Shown piece after piece: positions 43,699-52,720 of a stretch of DNA of 64,000 bases (positions are counted from its first letter, which is position 1; every line of letters starts with the position of its first letter). The stretch is from Mycoplasma imitans ATCC 51306. Its GTDB lineage: Bacteria; Bacillota_I; Bacilli_A; Mycoplasmatales; Mycoplasmoidaceae. The stretch is from NCBI RefSeq assembly GCF_000518305.1, contig NZ_JADI01000009.1:1-64000 (forward strand), in the 5' to 3' direction. A model generated the notes under the pieces. The model saw nothing but the letters and a program-made list of their open reading frames with translations, had not been told where the DNA came from and did no database searches. Position numbers and translations under genes: made by a program.

Positions 43699-44091
43699 TT
43701 AGATCACCTTATTTAAAATTGCGCTAATCAACTTAATACTATTAAGATCACCATATTCTTGGATTAGTTTTGTTGCTTGAGAGATTAAAACTGCTTTTTG
43801 GGTTTTTAGCACTTTAGCTTCAGTGATCACCAAATTAAATAACGCTTTAACCATATAATCTAGTCGGTTTCAACTTCAAGTTTCTTTTAAATGCGCTGAA
43901 ACGATTGTGGGAACTTGATTAATGAAACCAGTTCAATTCGTTAGGAATTCTTGATCATTAGAATCAGATAATTGATTAATCTGCTCATAGATCTCATCAA
44001 GATTTAAATCAAGCAACAATACTTGATAAATAAAAGTTAAACGATCATACCTAATCTGATACTGTGATCTTTGATTAACTTGTTTTTTCAT
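43699..44091 (-). CDS. nusB: NusB-like antitermination factor
   Basis: A 130-residue, mostly helical basic protein beginning [17 protein letters not shown]. The helical N-terminal half, AKVLKTQKAVLISQATKLIQEY and the length fit the NusB/TIM44-RNA-binding family, though sequence conservation is low. The neighbourhood (efp, an Asp23-family gene, then this) is the same as efp...yqhY-nusB in Bacillus and MG026-MG027 in mycoplasmas, and adds most of the weight. Its ATG shares one base with the stop of the preceding gene (TAATG). NusB with NusE promotes antitermination on rRNA operons. Confidence 0.7.
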
Positions 44092-44411
44092 TAGAATTGT
44101 TGGATAAAATTAACAGAAGTGATTACTAAACCCAATTCAACATTGATCGCATTAATAATTTGTTTAGACAAATTTTTAATGAAGTTGTTATCATATTTCT
44201 TTTTTAGATACTTCACGTAAATATTAATTTGCGCATTCGTATCATCATAAAAGTGATATAGATCAACCTTGATTAGTTCGATAACTTTATTGTTTTCAAG
44301 ATAGGTATCAATCTTGTTTTTGATAAAACTACGAAACGCTTTATCTGTAATCTTGATACTGCCAAACTTGTTATAAAGAATGCTCTTGATGTTAATTTGC
44401 TCTTGAGACAT
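44091..44411 (-). CDS. YqhY-like small protein, probable divergent Asp23 family member
   Basis: A 106-residue hydrophilic protein. No motif is clear-cut, but length, the alternating beta-like stretch [16 protein letters not shown], the C-terminal [16 protein letters not shown] and the position between efp and nusB match YqhY of Bacillus. It overlaps efp by 20 bases and nusB by one base, so the three are translationally linked. Function unknown. Confidence 0.6.
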   Translation of the reverse strand: MSQEQINIKSILYNKFGSIKITDKAFRSFIKNKIDTYLENNKVIELIKVDLYHFYDDTNAQINIYVKYLKKKYDNNFIKNLSKQIINAINVELGLVITSVNFIQQF

Positions 44412-44958
44412 ATTTACCGTCGACCGTTGATACGATTACTTTTTCTTTAGATTTGATGAATTGAGGAACTTCAATTACATAACCAGTAACTAAAGTTGCT
44501 TTTTTTAGTGCATTGTTAACACTATTACCTTGAACAGCATCTTCAGCATACTCGATCTCGATCACCACTTGATCGGGTAAACTTACACCTAAGATCTCAT
44601 CTTCATAACGCATGATCAGTGCCTCAGTGTTTTCAGTAATAAAGTTCTTTTCATACTCTAGTAATTTACTAGGTACTTCGATTTGCTCGTAAGTTTCATT
44701 GTTCATGAACACAAAACTATTTTGATCTTGGTAAACAAACGACATTTTTACTTTTTCAATGTTAGCTTGTTCAAGTTTCATACCAGTTAATACTTCAGTT
44801 GTTATTGAACCAGTACGTAGGTTTTTAACTTTACATTTAACGATCCCTTCGCGCATTGCGGTCTTGTTAAATGAGTTTTCAATAACCAAATAAATTTGGC
44901 CGTTTAATGTGAATGTATGACCACTTCTAAGGTCTTTTGCGTGGATAATTGATGCCAT
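44392..44958 (-). CDS. efp: Elongation factor P
   Basis: A 188-residue EF-P of normal length with the N-terminal KOW-like domain and two OB domains: [26 protein letters not shown], then [23 protein letters not shown], and the C-terminal signature region [19 protein letters not shown]. The modification-loop residue falls in the [11 protein letters not shown] stretch, where the lysine position is plausible. EF-P relieves ribosome stalling at polyproline; the window contains proline-rich proteins such as PdhC and the EAGR protein. Confidence 0.95.
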   Translation of the reverse strand: MASIIHAKDLRSGHTFTLNGQIYLVIENSFNKTAMREGIVKCKVKNLRTGSITTEVLTGMKLEQANIEKVKMSFVYQDQNSFVFMNNETYEQIEVPSKLLEYEKNFITENTEALIMRYEDEILGVSLPDQVVIEIEYAEDAVQGNSVNNALKKATLVTGYVIEVPQFIKSKEKVIVSTVDGKYVSRAN

Positions 44959-45156
44959 AATAACTTATAAGATTTTAATATAATAAAAAATCTCTTTGAT
45001 TATATCGGATTATTGTTAGATTTTGTTCAGTTATTCTTTATTTATCAAAATCTAGAATATGTGAAAAAACTTAAAGCGTGTTTTTGCTGCTTAAGCTAAT
45101 AAAGATAAACTTATAAGTTTTTGGTTATAAAAAAAATAACACTAATTGTTTATAAA

Positions 45157-45178
45157 GATAATCTTCATGAAGATTATC
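45157..45178. repeat. Perfect 22-base palindrome
   Basis: GATAATCTTCATGAAGATTATC reads identically on both strands. It lies nine bases before the terminator-like hairpin at 45187. It could be a DNA-binding site or, with the flanking TTGTTTATAAA and AAACAAATAAA, the core of a longer hairpin. Confidence 0.7.
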
Positions 45179-45186
45179 AAACAAAT

Positions 45187-45225
45187 AAAAGTAGTTCCAC
45201 ATCGTGTAGAACTACTTTTATTTTT
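45187..45225. terminator. Terminator hairpin A, stem nearly identical to hairpin B at 45710
   Basis: AAAAGTAGTTC (45187-45197) pairs with GAACTACTTTT (45209-45219), followed by ATTTTTG. No gene obviously ends here, so it may be what remains of an older cysteine-rich module. The same stem recurs at 45710-45741. Confidence 0.7.
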
Positions 45226-45349
45226 GAGTTGTTAATAAGCAATAAAAATTCTTTAAATCTTTGGTAAATATCACAAAACGTTAGCTGTGTATTATACTTA
45301 CCATTTTATTGTTTTCTAGGTCTGTAAATTAATTGAAAGGTAATTGAGT

Positions 45350-45409
45350 ATGCTTATTAAAAACAAATGTAATTGCTTTTGCACCTGTAACATTACTTCG
45401 CAAAAATAA
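45350..45409 (+). CDS. Cysteine-rich micro-ORF 1 (19 residues, 4 Cys)
   Basis: ATG at 45350, nine bases after a GAAAGG ribosome-binding site (45335-45340), encodes MLIKNKCNCFCTCNITSQK and stops at TAA 45407-45409. Cysteines alternate, C-x-C-x-C-x-C, in an organism where cysteine is rare. The first nine residues match micro-ORF 2 (M-L/F-I/V-K-N-K/E-C-N/S-C), and similarity continues past the stop into the 3' flank (AATAATTACAC and AAAAATTAATC in both). A metal-binding (metallothionein-like) or redox peptide is conceivable; expression is unproven and the shorter Cys set may mean decay. Confidence 0.55.
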   Translation: MLIKNKCNCFCTCNITSQK

Positions 45410-45602
45410 TTACACAAAAAATTAATCCTATTAATTAAAGCAAAAGTGTTACATTTAAATAATTGCTCTTGCCTTAATTATATTTATTATAAATAAAAAT
45501 TCGAATATTTAAAAAAAATATAAATAAGAACTGAGTTTATTGAAATTTCAACACTTATTTTTTGTGAGGTTTATAACCTAGATATAGAAAGGAGAACTAA
45601 GC
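45410..45602. other. Spacer between the two cysteine-rich micro-ORFs
   Basis: AT-rich, without an open frame of note. It begins with the 3' flank conserved between both micro-ORFs and contains TATAAAT-like sequence near 45488-45494, a plausible promoter for micro-ORF 2. That would leave a leader of roughly 100 bases, long for a mycoplasma, leaving room for RNA-level control. Confidence 0.4.
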
Positions 45603-45677
45603 ATGTTTGTTAAAAACGAATGTAGTTGTAAATGCAAAGACAAATGCACTTGCAAAGATTGTACTTGCAAAAAATAA
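45603..45677 (+). CDS. Cysteine-rich micro-ORF 2, metallothionein-like peptide (24 residues, 7 Cys)
   Basis: ATG at 45603 is preceded by GAAAGGAGAACTAAGC, the strongest Shine-Dalgarno sequence noted in the window. The peptide is 24 residues, starting MFVKNECSCKCKDKCTC and finishing KDCTCKK before TAA. Seven cysteines and eight lysines make up over 60 percent of it, in C-x-C, C-x3-C and C-x2-C spacings as in small metallothioneins. A terminator (45710-45741) follows after about 30 bases, giving a complete transcription unit; TATAAA near 45488 may be its -10. Function is inferred from composition only. Confidence 0.65.
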   Translation: MFVKNECSCKCKDKCTCKDCTCKK

Positions 45678-45709
45678 TTACACTAAAAATTAATCTTATA
45701 AAAATAATA

Positions 45710-45746
45710 AAAAGTAGTTCTTGAAATCTAGAACTACTTTTCTTTT
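45710..45746 (+). terminator. Terminator hairpin B of micro-ORF 2, also facing tRNA-Ser
   Basis: AAAAGTAGTTCT pairs with AGAACTACTTTT around an eight-base loop, followed by CTTTTT. It lies 32 bases after micro-ORF 2 and 16 bases beyond the 3' end of the convergent tRNA-Ser, so it can serve both. Confidence 0.8.
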
Positions 45747-45761
45747 TAAATTAACTATTAA

Positions 45762-45849
45762 TGGCGGAAGCAGTGGGATTCGAACCCACGCACCATTGCT
45801 GATCTAACACCTTAGCAGGGTGTCCTCTTAACCACTTGAGTATGCTCCC
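45762..45849 (-). tRNA. tRNA-Ser (anticodon GCU)
   Basis: The minus strand folds as a class II tRNA: acceptor GGGAGCA/TGCTTCC, anticodon stem-loop CACC-CTGCTAA-GGTG with anticodon GCT, a long variable arm as expected for serine, T-loop GGTTCGAATCC, discriminator G and encoded CCA. It reads AGU and AGC. Confidence 0.96.
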
Positions 45850-45877
45850 AGTATTATCTTAAAAATTTTAACATTTT

Positions 45878-46426
45878 TTAAGACAAACTAAAAGAAATTA
45901 TTATTGAGATTAAAAATCAAATTCCGTAAATTAAAAAGGTAATATAAAAAACTTTAAACGATGCTTTGTTTTTTTCGGCTGCGTAAGTTAGATAATCATC
46001 ATAGCTTTTAATGTAGTTGGCTGCATTACTATGATCATATAAAAAATCGCGTTTTTCTCGGTGTTTTTTAAAAGAAAAGAACAATTCAAGTTTCTTGAAT
46101 TTGTACTTTAACATCATAAAAATATTCTGGCGATTAACAAAGCCAACTGCATGAAATAAAAAACCTATTCCACTTGAAATCGTTGTCGCGTCTAAAATTT
46201 GTGTTTTCGTTGGAACGTTTCTTTTAACAAAAATTAAAAGAAACAATGCGACTACTACAACAATCAAACAAAAACAAAAACCAAATCAGCCCCTAGGATA
46301 CTTAAGGCCTTTTTGGTTGATTGTGTTGTCAATCTTATCATCTGTTAAGTCGTTTTTGTTTAACGACTTAACATATTTATTAGAATAGTGGTTATAACCA
46401 GTTTTTAGCGCTTTTGATTTACCCAT
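45878..46426 (-). CDS. Small hypothetical membrane protein behind oppF
   Basis: A 182-residue basic protein starting MGKSKALKTGYNHYSNKY. Hydrophobic segments are GWFGFCFCLIVVVVALFLLIFV (Trp is TGA) near residue 50 and FKVFYITFLIYGIWFLISIII at the C terminus. It overlaps the 3' end of oppF by 22 bases, so it is probably the last gene of that operon. I recognise no domain. Confidence 0.7.
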
Positions 46427-48900
46427 AAATCAAATTGCTCTTTCGTACAGAACACCTCGTGATTATCAGATACTACGTGGAATGTTGGTTTGTTAATTAC
46501 TGAATAATTCTTGTGGTAACTAAACCCTTCATCAAATGAAGCTAGATCTAAATGAATATTAGATAGCTTTGGTGAAGCTTTCATTAATGATTTGGTATAA
46601 GGGTGAATTGGGTTTTTGAAAATCTTATCAACATTTCCGCGTTCTAAGATCTTACCTCGGTGCATGATGATCACGTTTTCACATGCATAGTTAACCATTG
46701 ATAGATCGTGGGCAATGAACAAGAAAGTTACACCGCGTTTTTCGACCATCTCTTTCATAATATTAACAATTTGTGCTTGAATAGACACATCAAGTGCTGA
46801 AATCGGTTCATCAGCAATCACGATCTGAGGATCGGTGATTAGTGCACGCGCAATCACGATTCTTTGGCGTTGACCACCAGAGAATTCGTGAGGGTAACGA
46901 TAAGCGTGTTCTGGTTTTAGACCAACTTGACTTAAAGCATCAAACACCTTATCGCGAATTAAGATTGATCTTAATGGGAATAGATAGATCCAACTTAATG
47001 ATCTAGGTAATTTTAAAAATAAGTTACGGTAAACGTTTTTATCTTTAGTAATTACTCTGTGCTCAAAATCAACTGCATCCATTGATTTGAAACGTAACTT
47101 AACTGCAGATAATAACAACTTAACATCCTTATTGTGTCAGTGATTTTCGCGGGCTAAATGATGAATTTTTTCGTGAACTAGTTTTTCAAACTTTCGTTTA
47201 CTACTTATGTACTGCTCGCGGAGTTTTTTAACTTCTTGTTTTAGTTGTTCGCGTTGTTGATTGATCTTTGGTAATTGGTTACGATAATCTTGAATCACCT
47301 GATCACGTTTAGTCTTTTTATCTAAAGTAACTTTCTTAGCATTTAAAAAGTTCTTAGTTGCATCTGTTTTATTACTTTTTTTGTATGAACTATAGGTATC
47401 ACTAATATCACGATTTAGTTGTTTAATTTCTTTCTTTAAATTAAACAAATCAATGTTTTTTTCATTAACAATTCGCTTAGATTCGTGTTTGTGATTATCA
47501 ACATCATTAACTAATGATTTGAAGTTTTTAATTATCACTTCTTTTCATTGTTCATAACTATGTTTTGCATAATTAGCATGCTTAATATAATCATTAGCAT
47601 TTGCTAATGAATCAATGTAACTAATTGTGCTGCTTAGTTTATCTTGATCTAATTGATTATCTATTGCTTTGAATAATTGTTTAGCTAAATCTAAGTAAGT
47701 AGTTGCTTGATTATTAAACGGATTGGTTTTTAAAATATCCTTAGTTAATTCGATCGAAAAATTAATCACGATCGTTAACAATGGTTCAAAAATATCAGTA
47801 AAATAACCGTTGATTTGCTTAATTAATCCATCAAGATTTTCTTTTTCAAAATACTTATCATTCTTAATTAATTTAATGATACTTAACTCAGATTTTTTTC
47901 AATAATAATTAATTCCTGCATAAGCATAATCTAATGGTGTTGATGCCATTACCATTTTGTATTTAAAACTCTTTAGTTCAGATTCAACGGTTGTTAATCA
48001 ACTTAAAAGTTCTGAGAAATTTCTAAACAAATAAAGTTCGTTAAAATCTTTAATCGTTTTTTTATACAACGCTTGTTTTGCTTGTCTTTGCACTTTTAAA
48101 TCTAAAACTGGTTGCGAATATTTTAAAAGTTTTTGCTTATGAGTTTGATCAAGTTTAGCTTGATCAAATTCTAGATCTACTGGATCGTATTTTTGTTGAT
48201 CATAATCATCAATATAATCACTGATAATCTTTTTATAATCTGAAAAATAAGCTTTTGATAACTCAATATTATTTTGGACTTTTTCAGATGCGTCATCTAA
48301 TAAGAAAACCAATTCTTTGTAACCAGCATTAAAGTCGTTAGTGTTTACACTAAAACTGTTAATTTGGTTAATCGCATCAGTGTACTGATCAATTAACTTT
48401 TGGTAATATTTAGTTTGATACTGATTGGTTAAATCAAACTCTTTAGTCTCAAACACATAATGAAAATATGGCTTGATATAAGTAATCTTATTATAAAGAT
48501 CTCTAGCCTTCTTATGGATCATCTTATTGATCATAATTGGCTCAGCCACTAGTCTTAGCACCGTTTTAATTGGGTTTAGCGAACTCATTGGATCTTGAAA
48601 GATCATCTGAGCATTTTGGTGCAACCAAGACTTATTAGCTCGTGTTATTTTCTTATTACCAATCAACCGACCATCAAGATTGATCATTCCCCCGCTAACT
48701 TTATTAAGTCTTACCAGAGTTTTACCAATCGTTGATTTTCCACTACCAGACTCACCAATAATCCCAAAAAAGTCACCTTTATTAACTTTAAAAGAAACGT
48801 TGTCAACAGCCGTAAACTGCGAACCCCTAGAGTTGAATACTACTGATAAATTAGCGACATCTAATAATGGTTTTTGCGCTTTATTTTTTTGGTTACTCAT
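46405..48900 (-). CDS. oppF: Oligopeptide ABC transporter ATPase OppF, with a ~500-residue insertion (system 1)
   Basis: An 831-residue ABC ATPase. Walker A GESGSGKST is near residue 48 and the Q-loop MIFQDPMSSLNP near 102, but the signature FSGGQRQRIVIARALI comes only near 669, then Walker B IVIADEPISALD and the C-terminal FKNPIHPYTKSL typical of OppF. The intervening ~500 residues are Lys/Asn/Asp-rich helical sequence replacing the usual ~60; M. pneumoniae OppF is similarly enlarged (about 850 residues, from memory). The frame was checked triplet by triplet and has only TGA codons, no TAA or TAG. It overlaps oppD by eight bases. Confidence 0.92.
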
Positions 48901-50224
48901 CGATCTTTTTCTCTCTAGTATCAAATACGTTATAAACTACTTCAGGGGTTTTATCTTTTATTTCTTTATTGTTTAACTCAGATAGCGATCTCTTGTAGAT
49001 AGCAATCTTTTGCTTTACCAAATCAGGTAATTCAACTTTAGGTGCATCTGGGTGTAATAATCAAGTTGCTGCTTTGTGAGTGTGAGTGATTTGTACTAGT
49101 GGTGGTTGACTATTAAAATCTAGTTTAATGGCATATTCATTTCTTGCAGCAAATGCGTCACCTTTAGGTGGTGAGATTAAATTAGGTGCAGAACCTGGAA
49201 TTGATTTTAATTTACCTTCAATTCCCTCATCAGGGATTGAAGAGATCAACGCCCAAGTATAAGGGTGGCGTGGGTCTAAGAAGATATCATCAATATTCCC
49301 TTGTTCAACGATCTTACCAGCATACATCACATAAATATAGTCACAAAAGTTGGCCACTAATGCAATGTTGTGCGAGATGAAGATCACTGTAATTTTATAG
49401 ACCTGATTAATTTTTTTAATTAGGTCTAAAACCTTAGCTTGAATCGTCACATCAAGTGCAGTGGTAGGTTCATCGGCAATAATCAATTTTGGTCGTGATG
49501 CAATCGCAATCCCGATCACAATTCTTTGTCTCATCCCACCTGAGAATTCATGGGGATAAGCATTGATCTTATGCTTAATATCTACGATCCCAATGAATTC
49601 TAAGATCTGATAGATCTTAGTTTTAATTGATTTTGCGCTTTTTTCGTTACGATATTTGATCTTAGCATCTGATAGCTTGATTGTGTAATTATTTTTTAAT
49701 TCATCCAGTTTTTTAGTTAGTTCTACACTATTTGATAATTCTTTTTCTAACTTTTGTTTTTGCTTGATATATCCTTCTTTAATCGCATTAACTTCTTGGC
49801 GGTATCTTCTTTTTTCAGCAATTACCAAAGCTTCTTTAATCTGTGCGCCAATCTTTTTAGTCGGATTTAAAGACATTAATGGGTCTTGGGGAATATATGT
49901 AACATATTCACCTCTTAGATTTGACCAGTCGCGGTGTTTAATCTTGGTGATATCAATATCATCAAGATTAAGATTATCAGCGACAATCTTAGAGTTATCA
50001 TTAAAACCAATTAATGATTTAACACACACTGATTTACCACTACCAGACTCACCAATGATTCCAATAATCTGACCTTGTTTAGCTGAGATCGACACCCCTC
50101 TTACAGCTTGTAGCATCCCGTCTTTTGTTTTAAAAGAAACATTAAGGTTATCAATATCCACCATATAACCTGGTTTTAGTTTCTTATTAGAATCACTAAC
50201 TAAATAACGTTGTTTGAATTGCAT
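48893..50224 (-). CDS. oppD: Oligopeptide ABC transporter ATPase OppD (system 1)
   Basis: A 443-residue ATPase with Walker A IGESGSGKSVCVKSL near residue 58, Q-loop YIPQDPLMSLNPTK, signature HEFSGGMRQRIVIGIAIA, Walker B LIIADEPTTALDV and the C-terminal DPRHPYTWALISSIP plus substrate-family region typical of OppD. A coiled insertion of about 70 residues lies between Q-loop and signature. The C terminus continues past the TGA at 49061-49063 (Trp) for 55 residues to TAA. It shares a base with oppC and overlaps oppF. Confidence 0.93.
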
Positions 50225-51363
50225 TATTTTCTACCTATAATTCTTGGGTCAACCGCATCATTAATTGCGTTAGCAATAATCTGTAATGAGATTGTAAATA
50301 ATGAGAACACTACAATTGGTGGTAATGATACGTGCAATAAATCAGGCGTTACGTTTTGATATGTTGATGATAGGATCGTTCCCAAGCTTACATCTTGTCC
50401 AGATTTAAGTCCCAAGAAGACCAAACCTGCATCAACAAAGATTGCAACTGGAATAAAGTTAACAAAAATAACTGCTAATCTCCCTGAGATGTTGGGAATT
50501 AAATGATTGAAGATAATTCTTCATTGGTTAGCACCTAATGTACGTGCAGCTTGCACGTATTCAGCATCTTTAGATTTAACAATGTAAATTCTTGTTACTC
50601 TTGCAGGTCCTGTTCAATACAGTGCGATTAGTGCTGCATTAATTGCACTCACACTTAAATTACCACCAGACCCCCCTTTGGTTTGCGTAAAGATTTGTGC
50701 AAGGATAATAATCAAGATAATTGACGGCAATCCCCCTATAATCTCAACGATTCGCATCATTACGGTGTCAATTCATTTACCAGCAAAACTACCAGATATA
50801 GCTCCATAAATCACCCCGATTAATGTTGCAAACACTGCAACAATTAATGCAGATTGAAGTGAAGTAGCCATCGCTTGTCACAAATTAGTTCAAACATCAA
50901 CTCCACCTTGTGTAGTCCCAAAGATCGGATATAGATCTTTTAATTGGGCTAACATATATGGATGGAACTTAATCAGCACATTGTTGTTTCCTACATCAGT
51001 TTGCTTTACGATCGTGCCTTCAAACATATACAAGAAGTCTTTTGGAATAATCAGATTTTTAGTCGGATTGGTTCCTAAAATTCTTGGTGGTAAGTTGAAA
51101 TAAATTTGATCGATTCCAATTGGTTGGATTGGACTGAATTCTGATACCAACGGAACGATAATTGATAATAGGATAATGATGATTAACACTACACTAAAAA
51201 TACCAGCTGCAGGGTTTTTAAAAAACCGCTTGATAATCTCAACAATGTAGTTACTTGGTTTACCAATAACCAAACTTTGCTTGTTTAGTTGTTCGTTAGC
51301 ATCAACTCGATCAAACAAGGTTTTATCAAATTGATATTGCTTACTTAATTCTGATATCGTCAT
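50224..51363 (-). CDS. oppC: Oligopeptide ABC transporter permease OppC (system 1)
   Basis: A 379-residue permease. After a 45-residue cytoplasmic start, a first helix (AGIFSVVLIIIILLSIIVP) and a 100-residue extracytoplasmic loop lead to the BPD_transp_1 domain, with the EAA-type loop EYVQAARTLGANQWRIIFNHLIPN and a final VFLGLKSGQDVSLG region typical of OppC/DppC. Multiple tryptophans are TGA. Spacing to oppB is four bases and to oppD an overlap of one, showing tight coupling. Confidence 0.93.
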
Positions 51364-51367
51364 AGCA

Positions 51368-52573
51368 TTAACCTAGCACTTTCTCTAACTTGTAAATCTT
51401 GCTATCAAGAATAATGTATTCAACATTATTTGGAATGTTGAATTTCTTATCAATTACAACTTTTGGTTTTGATAAATCATTATTATCTTTAATTGAATCA
51501 ATTAAAGATTTATCTTTTTCTTTAGATAGAACATAAGCATTTGATTCATTCACCAACGATCATAGTTTTTTGGTTCTGCTTCTAACAATGTTATTGTGAA
51601 TTCATTTTATGAAGATGAATGAGTTAGCTTCAGCTAGACGAATTCTTGGATCAACTAATGTGTAGATGAAATCTAATAAGATCTGTATCAAAAAGCTTAG
51701 TGATGAGAAGAACAGGACTTGGAATGCTAACATATTAACTTCATTATTTTGAATAGCGGCTACTAATAATGAGGCTGTTCCAGGAACGCTGAAAAACGTC
51801 TCGATAATAAATGAAGACGAGATCAATCCAAGGATTGATGGAACAATAATCGATAAGATTGGAATTGAAGCATTTCTAAATGCGTGCTTAAAGATAATCG
51901 CACTGTTGCTTAATCCTTTAGATTTAGCAGTTTTAATATAGTCTTGTTGTAAAACTTCAACCATCTCGTTTCGCATATAATAAGTCATACTTGAAAACCC
52001 ACCCAAACTTAAAGATAAGATTGGCAAGGTTAACGAAGCTAAGAACTTACCGACGGTATAACCATCAGAACCAGGGGCGATATACCGTGTGGGAATATTA
52101 GTATTTCTAAAGATGATTAATAAAACGATCGCGATGACAAAACTAGGAACTGAAACAAAAACAACCGATAAGATATTTAAGGTTGTATCAATCGCCTTAC
52201 CGCGATACACTGCAGACAAGATCCCAAAAGTCACACCTAAGATTACTGAGATTACAAAAGAAAATGATGTAATCAATAAAGTATTAGGTACAGTTTGAAA
52301 GAATCATTGTCCGATATTAATTGAACTGTTTGAATAATATTGCCCTAATGAGTGGTTAACTAACAGACCATATAGATATTTTCCATATCTTACAATGATT
52401 GGTTGGTTAAAACCAAGCGCGTCTAATCTTTGTTTAAAAGACTCCGGAGATTCATTTTGACCAGGGCTTATTGGTAAATAAGGCAATAGTCCAGATAATA
52501 AATATGTTATTGTTAAAAGAATAAAAACAGCTAGTACTGCAAAACCTATTCTTTTTAATATATAAGTTAGCAT
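51368..52573 (-). CDS. oppB: Oligopeptide ABC transporter permease OppB (system 1) with a C-terminal tail
   Basis: A 401-residue permease starting MLTYILKRIGFAVLAVFILL, the usual OppB opening helix, with KQRLDALGFNQPIIVRYG in the first loop, the EAA loop DYIKTAKSKGLSNSAIIFKHAFRN and the final YTLVDPRIRLAEA. After this normal end the frame continues about 90 residues as a hydrophilic tail through two TGA tryptophans to a proper TAA, reading RSRTKKLWSLVNESNAY and on. ATG 52573 is chosen because it begins the canonical helix; an in-frame upstream start is possible. Confidence 0.9.
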
Positions 52574-52590
52574 TGTTTTTTTACATAAAT

Positions 52591-52625
52591 GAGTAAACAA
52601 CTAAGCTCAACTTAGTTGTTTACTC
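52591..52625 (-). promoter_or_regulatory. Strong intercistronic hairpin between oppA and oppB (system 1)
   Basis: A perfect 15-base stem, GAGTAAACAACTAAG with CTTAGTTGTTTACTC, five-base loop, lies 95 bases after oppA and 18 before oppB. No T-run follows on the minus strand, so it resembles an mRNA-stabilising or attenuating element that favours oppA over oppBCDF rather than a full terminator. Confidence 0.7.
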
Positions 52626-52720
52626 ATAATCTTTTATAGATCTAAGATCTATACAAATCAATCATAAAAATTATAATAAAGTATTTTTTTGTTTAATTAG
52701 ACCTAATCCTATTAGCAAGA

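Larger units (their letters stand above)
44959..45349. other. Non-coding stretch upstream of the cysteine-rich micro-ORFs
   Basis: No conventional gene is seen here. The first part should contain the efp promoter (TATATT-like boxes near 44975-44985 on the minus strand). Further on are a 22-base palindrome (45157-45178) and a terminator hairpin (45187-45225). A GTG at 45061 opens a 12-codon frame ending ACFCCLS that resembles a decayed cysteine-rich micro-ORF but has no ribosome-binding site. TATACT near 45293 could serve as the -10 of the first micro-ORF. Confidence 0.5.

Noticed and set aside
45061-45099. GTG frame encoding a 12-residue peptide ending ACFCCLS
   Set aside because: The Cys pattern is suggestive, but there is no ribosome-binding site and no similarity to the micro-ORF N terminus. 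Kept only as a possible relic.
46405-48900. Apparent breakage of oppF into four or five pieces (pseudogene)
   Set aside because: All breaks are TGA in one frame. Every triplet was read and no TAA or TAG interrupts it, so it is one intact gene under code 4.
51368-51556. Separate small gene beginning MVNESNAY after oppB
   Set aside because: It is in frame with oppB, separated only by TGA tryptophans, and has no own ribosome-binding site; treated as the OppB tail.
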